64,000 nucleotides of DNA from Pseudomonas agarici (GCF_900109755.1 NZ_FOAR01000024.1:1-64000), one strand, 5' to 3'; positions 1-8,885 are shown, counted from the stretch's first letter. The notes: a model not told the origin generated them from the sequence alone. A program made the numbers and translations.

Positions 1-1
1 T

Positions 2-877
2 TGGCGTCTGGGCCACTTCGCGCCGCAATTGCGCCTGGAGGAATTGGCCGAGGCCAAGACGCCGAAAAGCATTGAGCGGGTGCGGCTGGAGTTGCAGGTG
101 CGGGTAAGGGCGTCGGTTCAAGCTGAATTGGAAGCGGGCAAGGTCGGTAATTTTTACGCGTTGCGCATTGGTGTGATCGTCGGTCTGTATGAAGCCTTTC
201 AGTTGTACAGCAAAGCGCAGGCGATGTCCGAGGGGCATAAGCAGAAGGCTGAGTTCGCGGCGGCGGCGTTGGCGACCACGGCGGTTGCGCTGGAGTTGAT
301 GCATACCGGAGCGGAATGGACCAGCAAGAAGTATGGGGCGGCGACGGCGACGGGAAGGATAGCGGCGAACTGGGGCGGTGGGTTGAAGTTGTATGGTGGG
401 TTTTTGGGGGCTATTGGTGGGGTGATTGGTGGTTCGTTAGATGTACAAGGCGGAATAGGCCAATTTGAAAAAGATCGGAGATTTTTATCTGGGGCTTACT
501 TTATTCGTTCTGTGTCTTCCTTTGCTGTTATCTCACTCACTCTAGGTATTGTTATGTCGGGAAGTGGGCCATATTTGAGGCTGTTAATGTCTCGAACGAG
601 CAATACTCTGCTTTTGAGTGCTCTGAAGCTTCTAGAGTTGTTAGCTAAACGTTTGGCGGCAGAGCAAATTTTAAAAATGATGCGTGCAGGATTGGTTCGG
701 CTGGCATGGGCGGGATTGGCAATAAGCGGAGTAATTTGGTTATTAGAGCCTAAGGCAATTGAGTCGTGGTGCGAGAAATCAGTTTTTCGTAAAAACAAAA
801 AAACTAAGGGGTTTAAAAAACATGTCGATGAGCTGGTTGAGTTGGAGGCCGCTTTTAATAAGGTGGTGGCTAACTAA
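2..877 (+). CDS. C-terminal part of a probable T6SS effector (VasX/BTH_I2691-like), cut by window edge
   Basis: The reading frame is open to the left edge, so the gene begins outside the window and only about 291 C-terminal residues are visible. They contain a charged helical stretch, then small-residue-rich hydrophobic segments (a glycine-rich one near 370-435, others near 515-580 and 690-755) and a lysine-rich tail. Membrane-active type VI effectors of the VasX/BTH_I2691 kind end this way. The stop codon overlaps the start of a DUF6708-like gene, the usual partner of such effectors. The DNA is GC-rich up to about 440 and AT-rich afterwards, as if the toxin end had been replaced. The family call rests on context and the membrane-rich C terminus; the diagnostic N-terminal part is not visible. 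Confidence 0.55.
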   Translation, partial: WRLGHFAPQLRLEELAEAKTPKSIERVRLELQVRVRASVQAELEAGKVGNFYALRIGVIVGLYEAFQLYSKAQAMSEGHKQKAEFAAAALATTAVALELMHTGAEWTSKKYGAATATGRIAANWGGGLKLYGGFLGAIGGVIGGSLDVQGGIGQFEKDRRFLSGAYFIRSVSSFAVISLTLGIVMSGSGPYLRLLMSRTSNTLLLSALKLLELLAKRLAAEQILKMMRAGLVRLAWAGLAISGVIWLLEPKAIESWCEKSVFRKNKKTKGFKKHVDELVELEAAFNKVVAN

Positions 878-2046
878 TGTTTCTTTTTGAGCGAATCATA
901 TGGTCTGGAAGAATGGAAAGCCCTGCGCAACGGGAGTTTTGGGCCGAAGAGGTTGCAAAAGCAGAAGGTAATGACGATAGCTCAAGCCCCAAATCCAGTC
1001 TGGAAGTGAATGGTGTTGATAAAGTTTGGGAGTACTATGAGTTTGCGAGCCAAAATCCCACAGATGCACAATCACTTTATGCGTTTAATGATGACTATTT
1101 AGATGTGCGCGCAGCGTTCCAGGAAGAAAAGCGTGGATTGATAACGTTTTGTTTTTTTTCAATGGCACTTGGCTTGAATTTATATATGTTGTACGGCTCG
1201 GTTTTGTTTCCGTTTGAGCTGTACGTAATGGGTAATGCTTATCATGATCGATGGGATTTGGGGAATCTATTTTTTGGGCTGTTTTTTTTACTTGTTATGG
1301 GGGGCAGTAATTACTATCTCTGGAAGTACACTTGGCGCTGGTTTCGTGTGGAGTTGTTTACCCAGCGCCATCTAATTGCCCGATTTAATCGTAAAACACG
1401 ACAGGTTTACGTCAATCGACCCAAATATGCGGGAGGCATCGTCATCTTGCCCTGGGAAGCCGTAGTTCCGGCCATCAATCCGGAAGATCCCGATTTTATG
1501 GGCATGGGCGGTTTTCTCCTATTGGCATTCATGTCGGAACACACGGGCGCGGGCTACGACGAAACCCTGATGCTGGGACGCCCCATGCACGGTAATCAAG
1601 AACTGGTCGGTTTCTGGGAGTTTATCCGCCGCTACATGGAAGAAGGACCGCAAGCGGTGCCCAAACCCAAGCGGTTACTCACACTTCGGCCTACTCCGAT
1701 TGAGCCGGTGCGGGCCACCCTGCGTTTTATGTCGGGCTTCTGGCGTAATGGCGGAAAGATCACCGCCTTAATTACTGGCACCTTATTGTCGCCCCTTATT
1801 GTGCTGCATGCGTTGTGTCATTGGATCTCGCTGCTTCTGTGCTGGGCTCCACGCTGGCCCAAGGAGATCCAGGAGGCTGGACAACCCGGCAAGCCCATCC
1901 CAAAACTCACTACAGCCGAAGATTTCGGTCCGGTTATCGGTGCCAATTTGCGGGCCAATACCCTGAAAGAACGTAGCGAAACGCCCATGCCCGAGCGTCC
2001 AGGATGGCGGCCTGCTGTCCGGCAACAGGATGATTTCGATGTGTGA
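877..2046 (+). CDS. DUF6708-type membrane protein, likely T6SS effector partner
   Basis: 389 residues. The ATG overlaps the upstream stop by one base, so the two genes are translationally coupled. Membrane segments can be seen near residues 88-112, 130-150 and 295-325. Between them is a soluble region with a VELFTQRHLIARFNRKTRQ-like stretch followed by a proline/tryptophan motif (LPWEAV), which is how DUF6708 proteins look. Such proteins are encoded beside type VI effectors and are thought to be immunity or accessory proteins; that role is inference here. Base composition is AT-rich over the first half and returns to the GC-rich norm after about 1420, so the gene spans a composition boundary. 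Confidence 0.6.
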   Translation: MFLFERIIWSGRMESPAQREFWAEEVAKAEGNDDSSSPKSSLEVNGVDKVWEYYEFASQNPTDAQSLYAFNDDYLDVRAAFQEEKRGLITFCFFSMALGLNLYMLYGSVLFPFELYVMGNAYHDRWDLGNLFFGLFFLLVMGGSNYYLWKYTWRWFRVELFTQRHLIARFNRKTRQVYVNRPKYAGGIVILPWEAVVPAINPEDPDFMGMGGFLLLAFMSEHTGAGYDETLMLGRPMHGNQELVGFWEFIRRYMEEGPQAVPKPKRLLTLRPTPIEPVRATLRFMSGFWRNGGKITALITGTLLSPLIVLHALCHWISLLLCWAPRWPKEIQEAGQPGKPIPKLTTAEDFGPVIGANLRANTLKERSETPMPERPGWRPAVRQQDDFDV

Positions 2047-2407
2047 TTGGTTATGTCTGATTGAGAGGTCTTGAACGATAATTATCCAGCTTCAATCTGA
2101 TCAGGCACCGGGACTTCGTGCTGAATGCGGACCCTGCATTGCTTGACTGACAGATCACCTAACAGCATTTCGGGACGAGGATAACCGTCATGGACGTATT
2201 GCCCGCCTCGACGTTGAGATAGTCGAGGATCTCAGCGTGGCCGCGATGGTGACCAGCGCGCTGACCGATACCCGCTGGGCGAGCGGGCCTGGAGCCGCCC
2301 GGACAGCATCGTTGGTGCGCTCGGTGTTGATGGGGTGGGACAAGCTGGGTGGGCCGGATCGTGTTCTAGACGATACTTGAGTGCGGGGTAGACCTATGAG
2401 GTGTCGG
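2047..2407. other. Intergenic stretch without a supported gene
   Basis: This 361-bp stretch separates the T6SS pair from a minus-strand gene. One plus frame stays open over roughly 2160-2380 and has normal GC content and a plausible amino-acid mix, but it has no start codon with a ribosome binding site and no recognisable motif. It may be the remnant of a lost gene. I see no terminator or promoter I would defend. Confidence 0.4.
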
Positions 2408-2716
2408 TCAATGATGCTTGCCGGCTTCCCTGAGTAGCATGTCGACCTTGTTCAAGTCGCTGAGCAGCGTGCTGAGACTGCCGGCATTAAGAAGTCGTGT
2501 GCTTTGGGCGAAAACCTCGTTCGGTGGGACCATGGCCTTGGATACCGCAGGATTGGTCTGGGCTTCCAGAAGATTTTCCCGCAGATGGGTGATCAGTTCC
2601 CTGAGATGAGGATCGTCCAAGGGCAGCGGGGCGTCAACGTCATGCTTTTTCAGTGTGCTGATCAGCAACCCAAGAGCCACGTTGGCCCGCATCAGTGCTC
2701 TTTCTCGTGCATCCAT
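2408..2716 (-). CDS. Small hypothetical helical protein
   Basis: 102 residues from an ATG preceded by a GGGAG ribosome binding site 7 bases upstream; a TTG two codons earlier is too close to that site. The protein is predicted to be soluble and mostly helical (DARERALMRANVALGLLI near the N terminus, LSTLLSDLNKVDMLLRE near the C terminus), with no cysteines, signal peptide or membrane segment. Codon use is normal for the chromosome, so it is probably a real gene. I do not recognise the family. It stands alone, with no operon partner. Confidence 0.6.
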   Translation of the reverse strand: MDARERALMRANVALGLLISTLKKHDVDAPLPLDDPHLRELITHLRENLLEAQTNPAVSKAMVPPNEVFAQSTRLLNAGSLSTLLSDLNKVDMLLREAGKHH

Positions 2717-2722
2717 TCGCAA

Positions 2723-3027
2723 TCTCCCATGCCGTGTAGGTTTTGTAACGGTTCAAGGATAGACCACGATTGAGGAGACGCTTGCGTATCAGCGATCATT
2801 CACCGCACCGGTGATTGCGCCGCCAACCAGCGAGGGCACAAAACACGTCAATGCCGTGACTAAACCCGTACCTTGCCCGAACGTCTGAGTGACCGTTGGG
2901 TCACTAACATGCTGAGATAAGCAGCAAAAGCCCACCGATCTTCTTGTAACGAAGCCGATCGGTGGCGTTCCCTGAACAAATCGCTACACTGCGCCGGCTA
3001 TTCAATTTTTTCGCCGAGGCACCGCGC
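2723..3027. other. Intergenic region with two perfect stem-loops
   Basis: Two clear inverted repeats occur here. AGTGACC-gttg-GGTCACT lies at 2888-2905. The longer one, CCACCGATC ... GATCGGTGG, lies at 2932-2965, with a smaller inner stem. Read on the minus strand the second hairpin is followed by GCTTTTGCT, which is weakly terminator-like. The SCP2-like gene starts about 60 bases beyond it on the plus strand, so the hairpin could lie in its leader. No gene is supported in this stretch. Confidence 0.5.
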
Positions 3028-3405
3028 ATGAAATTCCGCTTTCTTCTCTGGGCAATGGGTCTACTGATGGCCCGGGCCAGCCGCAATAATCCAGCGTTCC
3101 AAGAGCAACTGGCCGACAAGGCGTTGGTCTTCCAGTTACAGACCCTGGACGGCAAAGTGGCGCGTCACTTCACGGTCAAGGACCAGCGCATTACCAGCAA
3201 GTCCGGGACTTATCCAGAACCGGCGTTTGCCATTGCGTTCAAGGATGCCGCCTACGGCTTCGCCACGATGCAGGCAAAGAACAAGCAACTGGCGTTCATG
3301 ACAGGGATTCAGGACCAGTCGATCCAGATCAAGGGCAACCCGGCGCTGGTAATCTGGTTCCAGGGCCTGACCCGGTACCTCAAACCGAAGAAAAAGACGG
3401 CCTGA
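3028..3405 (+). CDS. SCP2 sterol-binding-domain-like protein
   Basis: 125 residues from the ATG at 3028. An upstream in-frame ATG at 2962 lies inside a hairpin and has no ribosome binding site. After a hydrophobic N terminus (KFRFLLWAMGLLMARAS) comes a small alpha/beta domain with the pattern of SCP2 domains: substrate-cavity strands, then AFAIAFKDAAYGF and a C-terminal ALVIWFQGL helix. SCP2-like domains bind hydrophobic ligands; no ligand can be assigned. The hydrophobic start suggests membrane association. A single-gene unit, convergent with the HDOD gene. Confidence 0.6.
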   Translation: MKFRFLLWAMGLLMARASRNNPAFQEQLADKALVFQLQTLDGKVARHFTVKDQRITSKSGTYPEPAFAIAFKDAAYGFATMQAKNKQLAFMTGIQDQSIQIKGNPALVIWFQGLTRYLKPKKKTA

Positions 3406-3431
3406 GGTCTTACTGCCGGGCTGGCACGGTG

Positions 3432-4832
3432 TCAGGGCTGGCTGAACTGCGAGGCCAGTTCGCGCAGCAACACCTCTGCTTCCAACACCTTATTCACCAC
3501 GTCCTCGGCCTTGTCGCGGCTCAGGCCGAGGCGGGCGAGCAGGGCATCGGGAATCTCTTCTTCTTGCCCGGAACCGATGCTGTGGCTGCGCAGTAGGCGT
3601 ACCGCCAGGCACACCAGGTTGGGGTACGCGGCATAGTCGCCGTCGTAGCTCGGGTCGTGCTGGAAGCGCAGTGCGGTGGACAGTTCTTCGGGCATGTCCC
3701 AGTAGCGCATCAGCCAGGAACCGATCTGCTCGCGGCTGATGCCCAACAGGTGCTGCTCGACATAGCTGTGGCACAGGTGCGGATTGACCTCCAGGTGGCG
3801 GCAGATCAGCGAGAAGTGCGGCGGGAATACGTGGGCCAGCAACAGGTAGCCGAAGTTGTGCAGCAGGCCCGCCAGATAGGTCAGGCCGGCTTCTGGACGC
3901 TGTGTGCGAGGCATGGCGCGGGTCAGGCCTTCGATCACCGCGGCGGTGTAGATCGATTGCTGCCAGTACGGTGTGCTGTGCTGTGGGTGGTCCTTGGGCA
4001 GGCTCAGGGTCTTGCCCAGGGCCAGGCCGAGGGCCAGGTTGATCACCAGGTCGAAACCCAGCACCCGCACAATGGCATCTTCCACCGAGCGAATCTTGCC
4101 CGGCGAGGCGTAGTACGGTGAGGCCGCCCAGCTCACCACCTGTGCGGCCAGTGCCGGATCGGTCTCGACCACTCCGGTGATGTCGTCGATTGTCGCATCG
4201 GGATCGACCCGCAGCTTGATGATCTTCTGCGCGGTTTCCGCCAGGGGCGGGATCTCGATGATCGCTTCCAGGCGTTGCTGGATACGCCGGGCGGTAAAGG
4301 CTTGGACCGCTTGAGTGATTTCCTCGCGGTCATCGTCCGGGCGGTCGAGGTTCAGGCGGATGCTGCTCAGCGCTTCGCCGAAGCTGGCGGCGCTGGCCTT
4401 GGTGAGCAGGCTCTTGAAGTCGTCGCTGGAGATTTCCAGCAGCAGGCCGAGCTCACCGGAGCTGATCAGCACACTGGGTTCACGCAGCAGTTGTTCTTCG
4501 TACAGGCAAGGCGAGTTGATCAGCGCCGGCAGGCCCGGTAGCCGGTGCAGATTGTGTTTGCCGAGCAGGTGCTGCAGGCGCTCGGTTGGCATGGCTGTCA
4601 GGCGCCGACCGGTGAGTTCGGTCAGGCGGTTGAGGTCGAGCAGTTGGCTCTGTGGGAACAGGACCATAAGCGCGCCGATTGCGTCGTCGAGCAGCACCGC
4701 TTGTACCTTGCGAGCCACCGGTAGGCCAGGCAAGTCTGTGACTTCACGGTAGTTGATGGCTAACTTGTCGAGCAGCAGTCGGACCACAGACGGGGTGTGC
4801 GGGGTTGCATCGATGAGGGCAACTTCTGTCAT
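3432..4832 (-). CDS. YbaK-like / HDOD two-domain signalling protein
   Basis: 466 residues. Residues ~1-150 resemble the YbaK/ProX aminoacyl-tRNA deacylase fold (LLDKLAINYREV at the start, a GALMVLFP strand, then GLPALINSPCLYEE). The catalytic lysine expected in the central strand is not obvious, so this part is probably not an active deacylase. Residues ~190-460 are an HDOD domain (IPPLAETAQKIIKLR, DPALAAQVVSWAASPYY, LGFDLVINLALGLALG, YLAGLLHNFGYLLLAHVFP). HDOD domains are metal-free relatives of HD phosphohydrolases used in signalling. The pairing is typical of pseudomonads. Output unknown. Monocistronic, just downstream of recG on the same strand. Confidence 0.8.
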   Translation of the reverse strand: MTEVALIDATPHTPSVVRLLLDKLAINYREVTDLPGLPVARKVQAVLLDDAIGALMVLFPQSQLLDLNRLTELTGRRLTAMPTERLQHLLGKHNLHRLPGLPALINSPCLYEEQLLREPSVLISSGELGLLLEISSDDFKSLLTKASAASFGEALSSIRLNLDRPDDDREEITQAVQAFTARRIQQRLEAIIEIPPLAETAQKIIKLRVDPDATIDDITGVVETDPALAAQVVSWAASPYYASPGKIRSVEDAIVRVLGFDLVINLALGLALGKTLSLPKDHPQHSTPYWQQSIYTAAVIEGLTRAMPRTQRPEAGLTYLAGLLHNFGYLLLAHVFPPHFSLICRHLEVNPHLCHSYVEQHLLGISREQIGSWLMRYWDMPEELSTALRFQHDPSYDGDYAAYPNLVCLAVRLLRSHSIGSGQEEEIPDALLARLGLSRDKAEDVVNKVLEAEVLLRELASQFSQP

Positions 4833-4910
4833 GGTCTGTATCCGGTTTCCTACAATTTTACCAGTATAACCAGCTTATCCTGGTGACCGGGCCCTGAATT
4901 GTGAGGTCTA

Positions 4911-6986
4911 TCACACTTGGCCGTATTGTTGCCCATGGCGCAGCCAGCGCTCCAACAGCGGACTGACATGTTGTGGCCAGCGGGCGAGCAAAGCTTGGGC
5001 CGCGTCACGCACGGCAGGGAGCAGATCGGCGTCGCGCATCAGGTCGGCCACCTTGAATTGCAGCAGGCCGGTCTGGCGGGTGCCGAGCATCTCGCCGGGG
5101 CCGCGTAGCTCCAGGTCTCTTTCGGCAATGATAAAGCCGTCGTTGGTTTCACGCATGATGCCCAGGCGCTGGCGTCCGATCTGCGACAGCGGTGGATGGT
5201 AGAGCAGCACGCAATGACTGACGGCGCTGCCCCGGCCAACCCGACCGCGTAACTGATGCAGTTGCGCCAGGCCCAGGCGCTCGGGGTTTTCGATGATCAT
5301 CAAGCTGGCGTTGGGCACATCGACACCCACTTCGATCACGGTGGTGGCCACCAGCAGTTGCAGGTTACCGGCCTTGAACTCGGCCATCACTGCGGCTTTT
5401 TCCGCTGGTTTCATGCGTCCGTGGATCAGCCCGACGCGCAGTTCGCCGAGGGCGGCGGTCAATTCTTCGAAGGTGGTTTCGGCGGCCTGACAGGTCAGCT
5501 CTTCGGATTCTTCGATCAGCGTGCAGACCCAGTAGGCCTGGCGCCCTTCGGCACAGGCGGCGCGTACCCGCTCGACCACTTCGAAGCGTCGGCTGTCGGC
5601 CACCAGCACGGTGTTCACCGGTGTGCGTCCGGGCGGCAACTCGTCGAGGATCGAGGTGTCGAGATCGGCGTAGGCGCTCATCGCCAACGTGCGGGGGATC
5701 GGGGTGGCGGTCATGATCAACTGATGCGGGCACATGCGTGCGCCCACGCCTTTCTGGCGCAGGGCCAGGCGTTGCTGAACACCGAAGCGGTGCTGTTCGT
5801 CGATGATCACCAAGGCCAGGTTGTGGAACCGCACTTCGTCCTGGAACAGTGCATGGGTGCCGACCACCATCGGTGTGCCGCCGGCGATTTGTTCCAGGGC
5901 GGCGGCGCGGGCCTTGCCCTTGAGTTTGCCGGCCAGCCACGCGGTTTCGATACCCAGTGGGGTCAGCCAGCGCTGAAAGTTGATGAAGTGCTGCTCGGCG
6001 AGGATCTCAGTCGGCGCCATCAGCGCCACCTGGTAGCCGGCCTCCAGGGCCTGCAAGGCGGCCAGGGCGGCGACCACGGTCTTGCCGGCGCCGACATCGC
6101 CCTGGATCAGTCGTAGCATCGGCTCGGGTTGGCTGAGGTCGTAGGCGACTTCGTTGGCGACCCGTTGCTGGGCACCGGTGGGCGGGAATCCCAGGTTGGC
6201 GAGAAACCGCTCCGGCAATTGGCGGGCCTTGGGCAAGGCCGGCGCGCGCAAGGCCCGCAGGCTTTCGCGCAGGCGTTGCTGAGACAGTTGGTGAGTGAGC
6301 AGTTCCTCGAAGGCCAGGCGATGCTGGGCCCAGTGATGACCGAGGGCGAGTTCCTCGACGTCGGCATCGGCCGGCGGCTGGTGCAGGTAGCGAATAGCAT
6401 CGTCCAACGGCGCCAATTGGTAGTCGCGTGCCAGCTCCTGGGGCAGCCAGTCCGGCAGGCTGCGTGGACCGAGCATCGCCAGGCTTTGCTGGCTCAGCAG
6501 GCGCAGGCGCTGCTGGGTCAAGCCTTCGGTCAGCGGATAGATCGGAGTGAGGGTCTGGTCCACCGGCGGTGGTTCGTCGCCGGTCAAGGCGCGGTATTCC
6601 GGGTGATAGATCTCCAAGCCCGAGGCGCCGGGGCGGGCCTCTCCGTAGCAGCGCACCTGAGTGCCGCGCTTGAAACCTTCTTTCTGCGCATTGCTGAAGT
6701 GGTAGAAGCGCAGGCTCAGGCTACCGGTGCCATCGTTCAGACGCACCAGCAGGCTGCGACGCTTGCCCATGACCACGTCGGCGCCGCTGACCATGCCCTC
6801 GATCACCGCGTCCTGGCCGGGTCGCAGAGCGCCGATGGGCACGATACGGGTGCGGTCCTGGTAACGCAGGGGCAAGTGAAACAGTACGTCCTGGATGTTC
6901 TCCAGACCGACCTTGGCCAGTTTCTCGGCCATGGCTGCGCCGACCCCCTTGAGTGCCGTGACCGACACTTGCGACAGCTCAGTCAC
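4911..6986 (-). CDS. recG: ATP-dependent DNA helicase RecG
   Basis: 691 residues from a GTG start (VTELSQVSVTALKGVG); the longer frame would begin inside oxyR. RecG remodels stalled replication forks and Holliday junctions. Visible are the N-terminal wedge/OB domain (helix-hairpin-helix-like LKGVGAAMAEKLAKVGL, then LPLRYQDRTRI), the Walker A motif GDVGAGKT, the DEQH motif II in IIDEQHRFG, the TATPIPRTLAMS motif III, and motif VI within QLRGRVGRG. Length matches E. coli RecG (about 693). It starts 5 bases after the oxyR stop, so the two are probably co-transcribed; the oxyR-recG pairing is conserved in Pseudomonas. Confidence 0.97.
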   Translation of the reverse strand: MTELSQVSVTALKGVGAAMAEKLAKVGLENIQDVLFHLPLRYQDRTRIVPIGALRPGQDAVIEGMVSGADVVMGKRRSLLVRLNDGTGSLSLRFYHFSNAQKEGFKRGTQVRCYGEARPGASGLEIYHPEYRALTGDEPPPVDQTLTPIYPLTEGLTQQRLRLLSQQSLAMLGPRSLPDWLPQELARDYQLAPLDDAIRYLHQPPADADVEELALGHHWAQHRLAFEELLTHQLSQQRLRESLRALRAPALPKARQLPERFLANLGFPPTGAQQRVANEVAYDLSQPEPMLRLIQGDVGAGKTVVAALAALQALEAGYQVALMAPTEILAEQHFINFQRWLTPLGIETAWLAGKLKGKARAAALEQIAGGTPMVVGTHALFQDEVRFHNLALVIIDEQHRFGVQQRLALRQKGVGARMCPHQLIMTATPIPRTLAMSAYADLDTSILDELPPGRTPVNTVLVADSRRFEVVERVRAACAEGRQAYWVCTLIEESEELTCQAAETTFEELTAALGELRVGLIHGRMKPAEKAAVMAEFKAGNLQLLVATTVIEVGVDVPNASLMIIENPERLGLAQLHQLRGRVGRGSAVSHCVLLYHPPLSQIGRQRLGIMRETNDGFIIAERDLELRGPGEMLGTRQTGLLQFKVADLMRDADLLPAVRDAAQALLARWPQHVSPLLERWLRHGQQYGQV

Positions 6987-6991
6987 GGCAT

Positions 6992-7912
6992 TCAGCTCGC
7001 GACGGGCGGCTTGGCCACCGAGCACAGGCGGATCGAGTCGGCGAGGATTTCAATCGCCTTGGGGCGTGGGAAGCTGGCACGCCAGGCGATGACCACGGTG
7101 CGGAACGGCACGGGCGGCGCGAGTGGCCGCACCTCGATGACGCCGGGCGCGTAGTGATGGCTGTCCACCGCCGAGAATGGCAGCACGGAAACACCGAGCC
7201 CGGAGGCGACCATGTGGCGGATGGTTTCCAGGGAGCTGGATTCAACTGTGGTGTGCTTGGCCGCTTCGCTGCCCTTGACCAGGGTCGGACACGCTTCGAG
7301 GACCTGGTCGCGGAAGCAGTGGCCTTCGCCCAGCAGCAGCAGGCTCTTGTCGTTGAGCAGGGCGCTGTCGATAGTTTCCTTCTGGGTCCAGGGGTGCGAG
7401 GCTGGCATCAGCACGTAGAATGGCTCGTCATACAGCGGCAAGGTCAGCACATCGGCTTCGCTGAACGGCAGGGCGATGATCACCGCGTCCAGTTCGCCGT
7501 TGCGCAGCTTGTCGCGCAGGATATGGGTGAAGTTTTCCTCGATATACAAGGGCATCTGCGGGGCGACCCGATGCAGTTGCGGAATCAGGTGTGGGAACAG
7601 GTAGGGACCGACCGTATAGATCGCACCGACTTTCAGCGGCGCGACCAGTTGGTTTTTCCCGGCCTGGGCCAGTTCACGGATGCCCTGGGCCTGTTCCAGG
7701 ACCTTTTGTGCCTGGGCAACAATGCCTTCGCCGACTGGCGTCAGGCGCACGGCGCTCTTGCTGCGCTCGAAAATCAGCACACCGAGTTCGTCTTCCAGCT
7801 TTTTCACGCCCACCGATAGCGTCGGCTGGCTGACATGGCAGCGTTCGGCCGCGTGACCGAAATGCTGCTCTTGGGCAAGGGTAACGATGTAGCGTAATTC
7901 TGTCAGAGTCAT
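6992..7912 (-). CDS. oxyR: Hydrogen-peroxide sensor-regulator OxyR (LysR family)
   Basis: 306 residues. The N-terminal winged helix-turn-helix (LTELRYIVTLAQEQHFGHAA ... CHVSQPTLSVGVKKLE) is typical of LysR regulators. In the effector domain the two redox cysteines are present in GHCFRDQVLEACP, spaced nine residues apart as in E. coli C199/C208. Peroxide oxidises them to a disulfide, and the protein then activates catalase and peroxiredoxin genes. It is upstream of and probably co-transcribed with recG. Nothing odd is seen. Confidence 0.96.
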   Translation of the reverse strand: MTLTELRYIVTLAQEQHFGHAAERCHVSQPTLSVGVKKLEDELGVLIFERSKSAVRLTPVGEGIVAQAQKVLEQAQGIRELAQAGKNQLVAPLKVGAIYTVGPYLFPHLIPQLHRVAPQMPLYIEENFTHILRDKLRNGELDAVIIALPFSEADVLTLPLYDEPFYVLMPASHPWTQKETIDSALLNDKSLLLLGEGHCFRDQVLEACPTLVKGSEAAKHTTVESSSLETIRHMVASGLGVSVLPFSAVDSHHYAPGVIEVRPLAPPVPFRTVVIAWRASFPRPKAIEILADSIRLCSVAKPPVAS

Positions 7913-7986
7913 AGCAAGCGTCCATAAGGTTGCAGGCCAAGCATAACGGCTGCAATCGATAGACGCACGTTATCAGACGCAGGATA

Positions 7987-8110
7987 AGTGACGATTGTCG
8001 TTAATTTAATTAAACGACCGATTTGTGGGAGTGGACCGCAAGCTCCGGGGAATACCGCACCTGCGGGAGTGGGCTGGCTGGCGACGTTTTCAGCGGCCAT
8101 CGAGGGTTTT
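7987..8110. repeat. REP-like intergenic sequence
   Basis: The oxyR-tonB gap contains GTGGGAGTGG near 8026 and GCGGGAGTGGG near 8062, then a CTCGCGACGG-type run. These resemble the GTGGGAGCGGG cores of Pseudomonas REP elements. Stems are short and imperfect, so this looks like a decayed copy. The sequence lies upstream of oxyR and downstream of tonB, a usual position for REPs. Confidence 0.4.
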
Positions 8111-8135
8111 CTCGCGACGGTTCGGCGTCGCTCCT

Positions 8136-8885
8136 CTAGCGGCCACGTTTGTCGATGGAGTAGACGAAGGGCGCGACAATCTCAATGCTGCCGTTGGTGA
8201 GCATGTCTGCCGGTGGCTTGGGCAGCGGCTCGGCACGGCGGATCATTTCCAGAGTAGCACGGTCCAGGTCGGCATTGCCCGAGCGGCCCACCAACTCGTA
8301 AGAGAGGACCTTGCCTTCGGCATCGACGACGAAGCGCAGACGGTTCAGGCCTTCCTTGCCACGCGATTGAGCAGCCGGCGGGTACTTCTTGTATTTGCTC
8401 AGGTGTGCCAGCAAAGTGCCCTCCCAGCTTGCCTTGGCGGCGAGCTGCTGTGGCGAAGGCCCCGGTGCCGGTGCGGCGGATTTTTCCGGAGGGCGGTTGG
8501 TCGGCGGCTCTTCGGCAGGCTTCTCTTCCTTGGGCTTTTCCTTTTCCGGTTCCTTCTTCACTTCCGGTTTCGGTGGCTGCGGTTTGGGCTTGGGTTTGAC
8601 TGGCTTTGGTACCGTGATCGTCGGCTTCGGTGCTTCGGCGAGCTTGGGCAACGGCGGTTCTTCCACGGGGGCCGGTGGCTGCGGTGGCGTCACCACCTTG
8701 GGCGGTGCCGGAGGCGGCGGAGCTGGCGCAAGAGGGGCCAGCTCGACCATCATGGCCTGCGGCGGCAGTTCGATCGGTTTGGACACCGACCAGTTCAAGG
8801 TGGCGAGAATCGCCGCCGCGTGAATGCCCAGCACCAGGGCCAGGCTGGCGCCGTAACGCGTCAGCTTATGGCGCGTCGTGATCAT
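8136..8885 (-). CDS. tonB: TonB energy-transducing protein
   Basis: 249 residues. One N-terminal membrane anchor (about residues 14-31, ASLALVLGIHAAAILATL) is followed by a long proline/lysine/glutamate-rich periplasmic spacer (about 50-135) and a C-terminal TonB domain (GTLLAHLSKYKKYPPAAQ ... GRSGNADLDRATLEMIRRA). TonB carries proton-motive energy from ExbB-ExbD to outer-membrane receptors for siderophores, haem and vitamin B12. The start overlaps the exbD stop by four bases (ATGA), so translation is coupled. Last gene of exbB-exbD-tonB. Confidence 0.95.
   Translation of the reverse strand: MITTRHKLTRYGASLALVLGIHAAAILATLNWSVSKPIELPPQAMMVELAPLAPAPPPPAPPKVVTPPQPPAPVEEPPLPKLAEAPKPTITVPKPVKPKPKPQPPKPEVKKEPEKEKPKEEKPAEEPPTNRPPEKSAAPAPGPSPQQLAAKASWEGTLLAHLSKYKKYPPAAQSRGKEGLNRLRFVVDAEGKVLSYELVGRSGNADLDRATLEMIRRAEPLPKPPADMLTNGSIEIVAPFVYSIDKRGR

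Noticed and set aside
5256..6116. Long antisense frame within recG
   Set aside because: A codon-bias shadow; glycine/histidine/glutamine-rich without family features.
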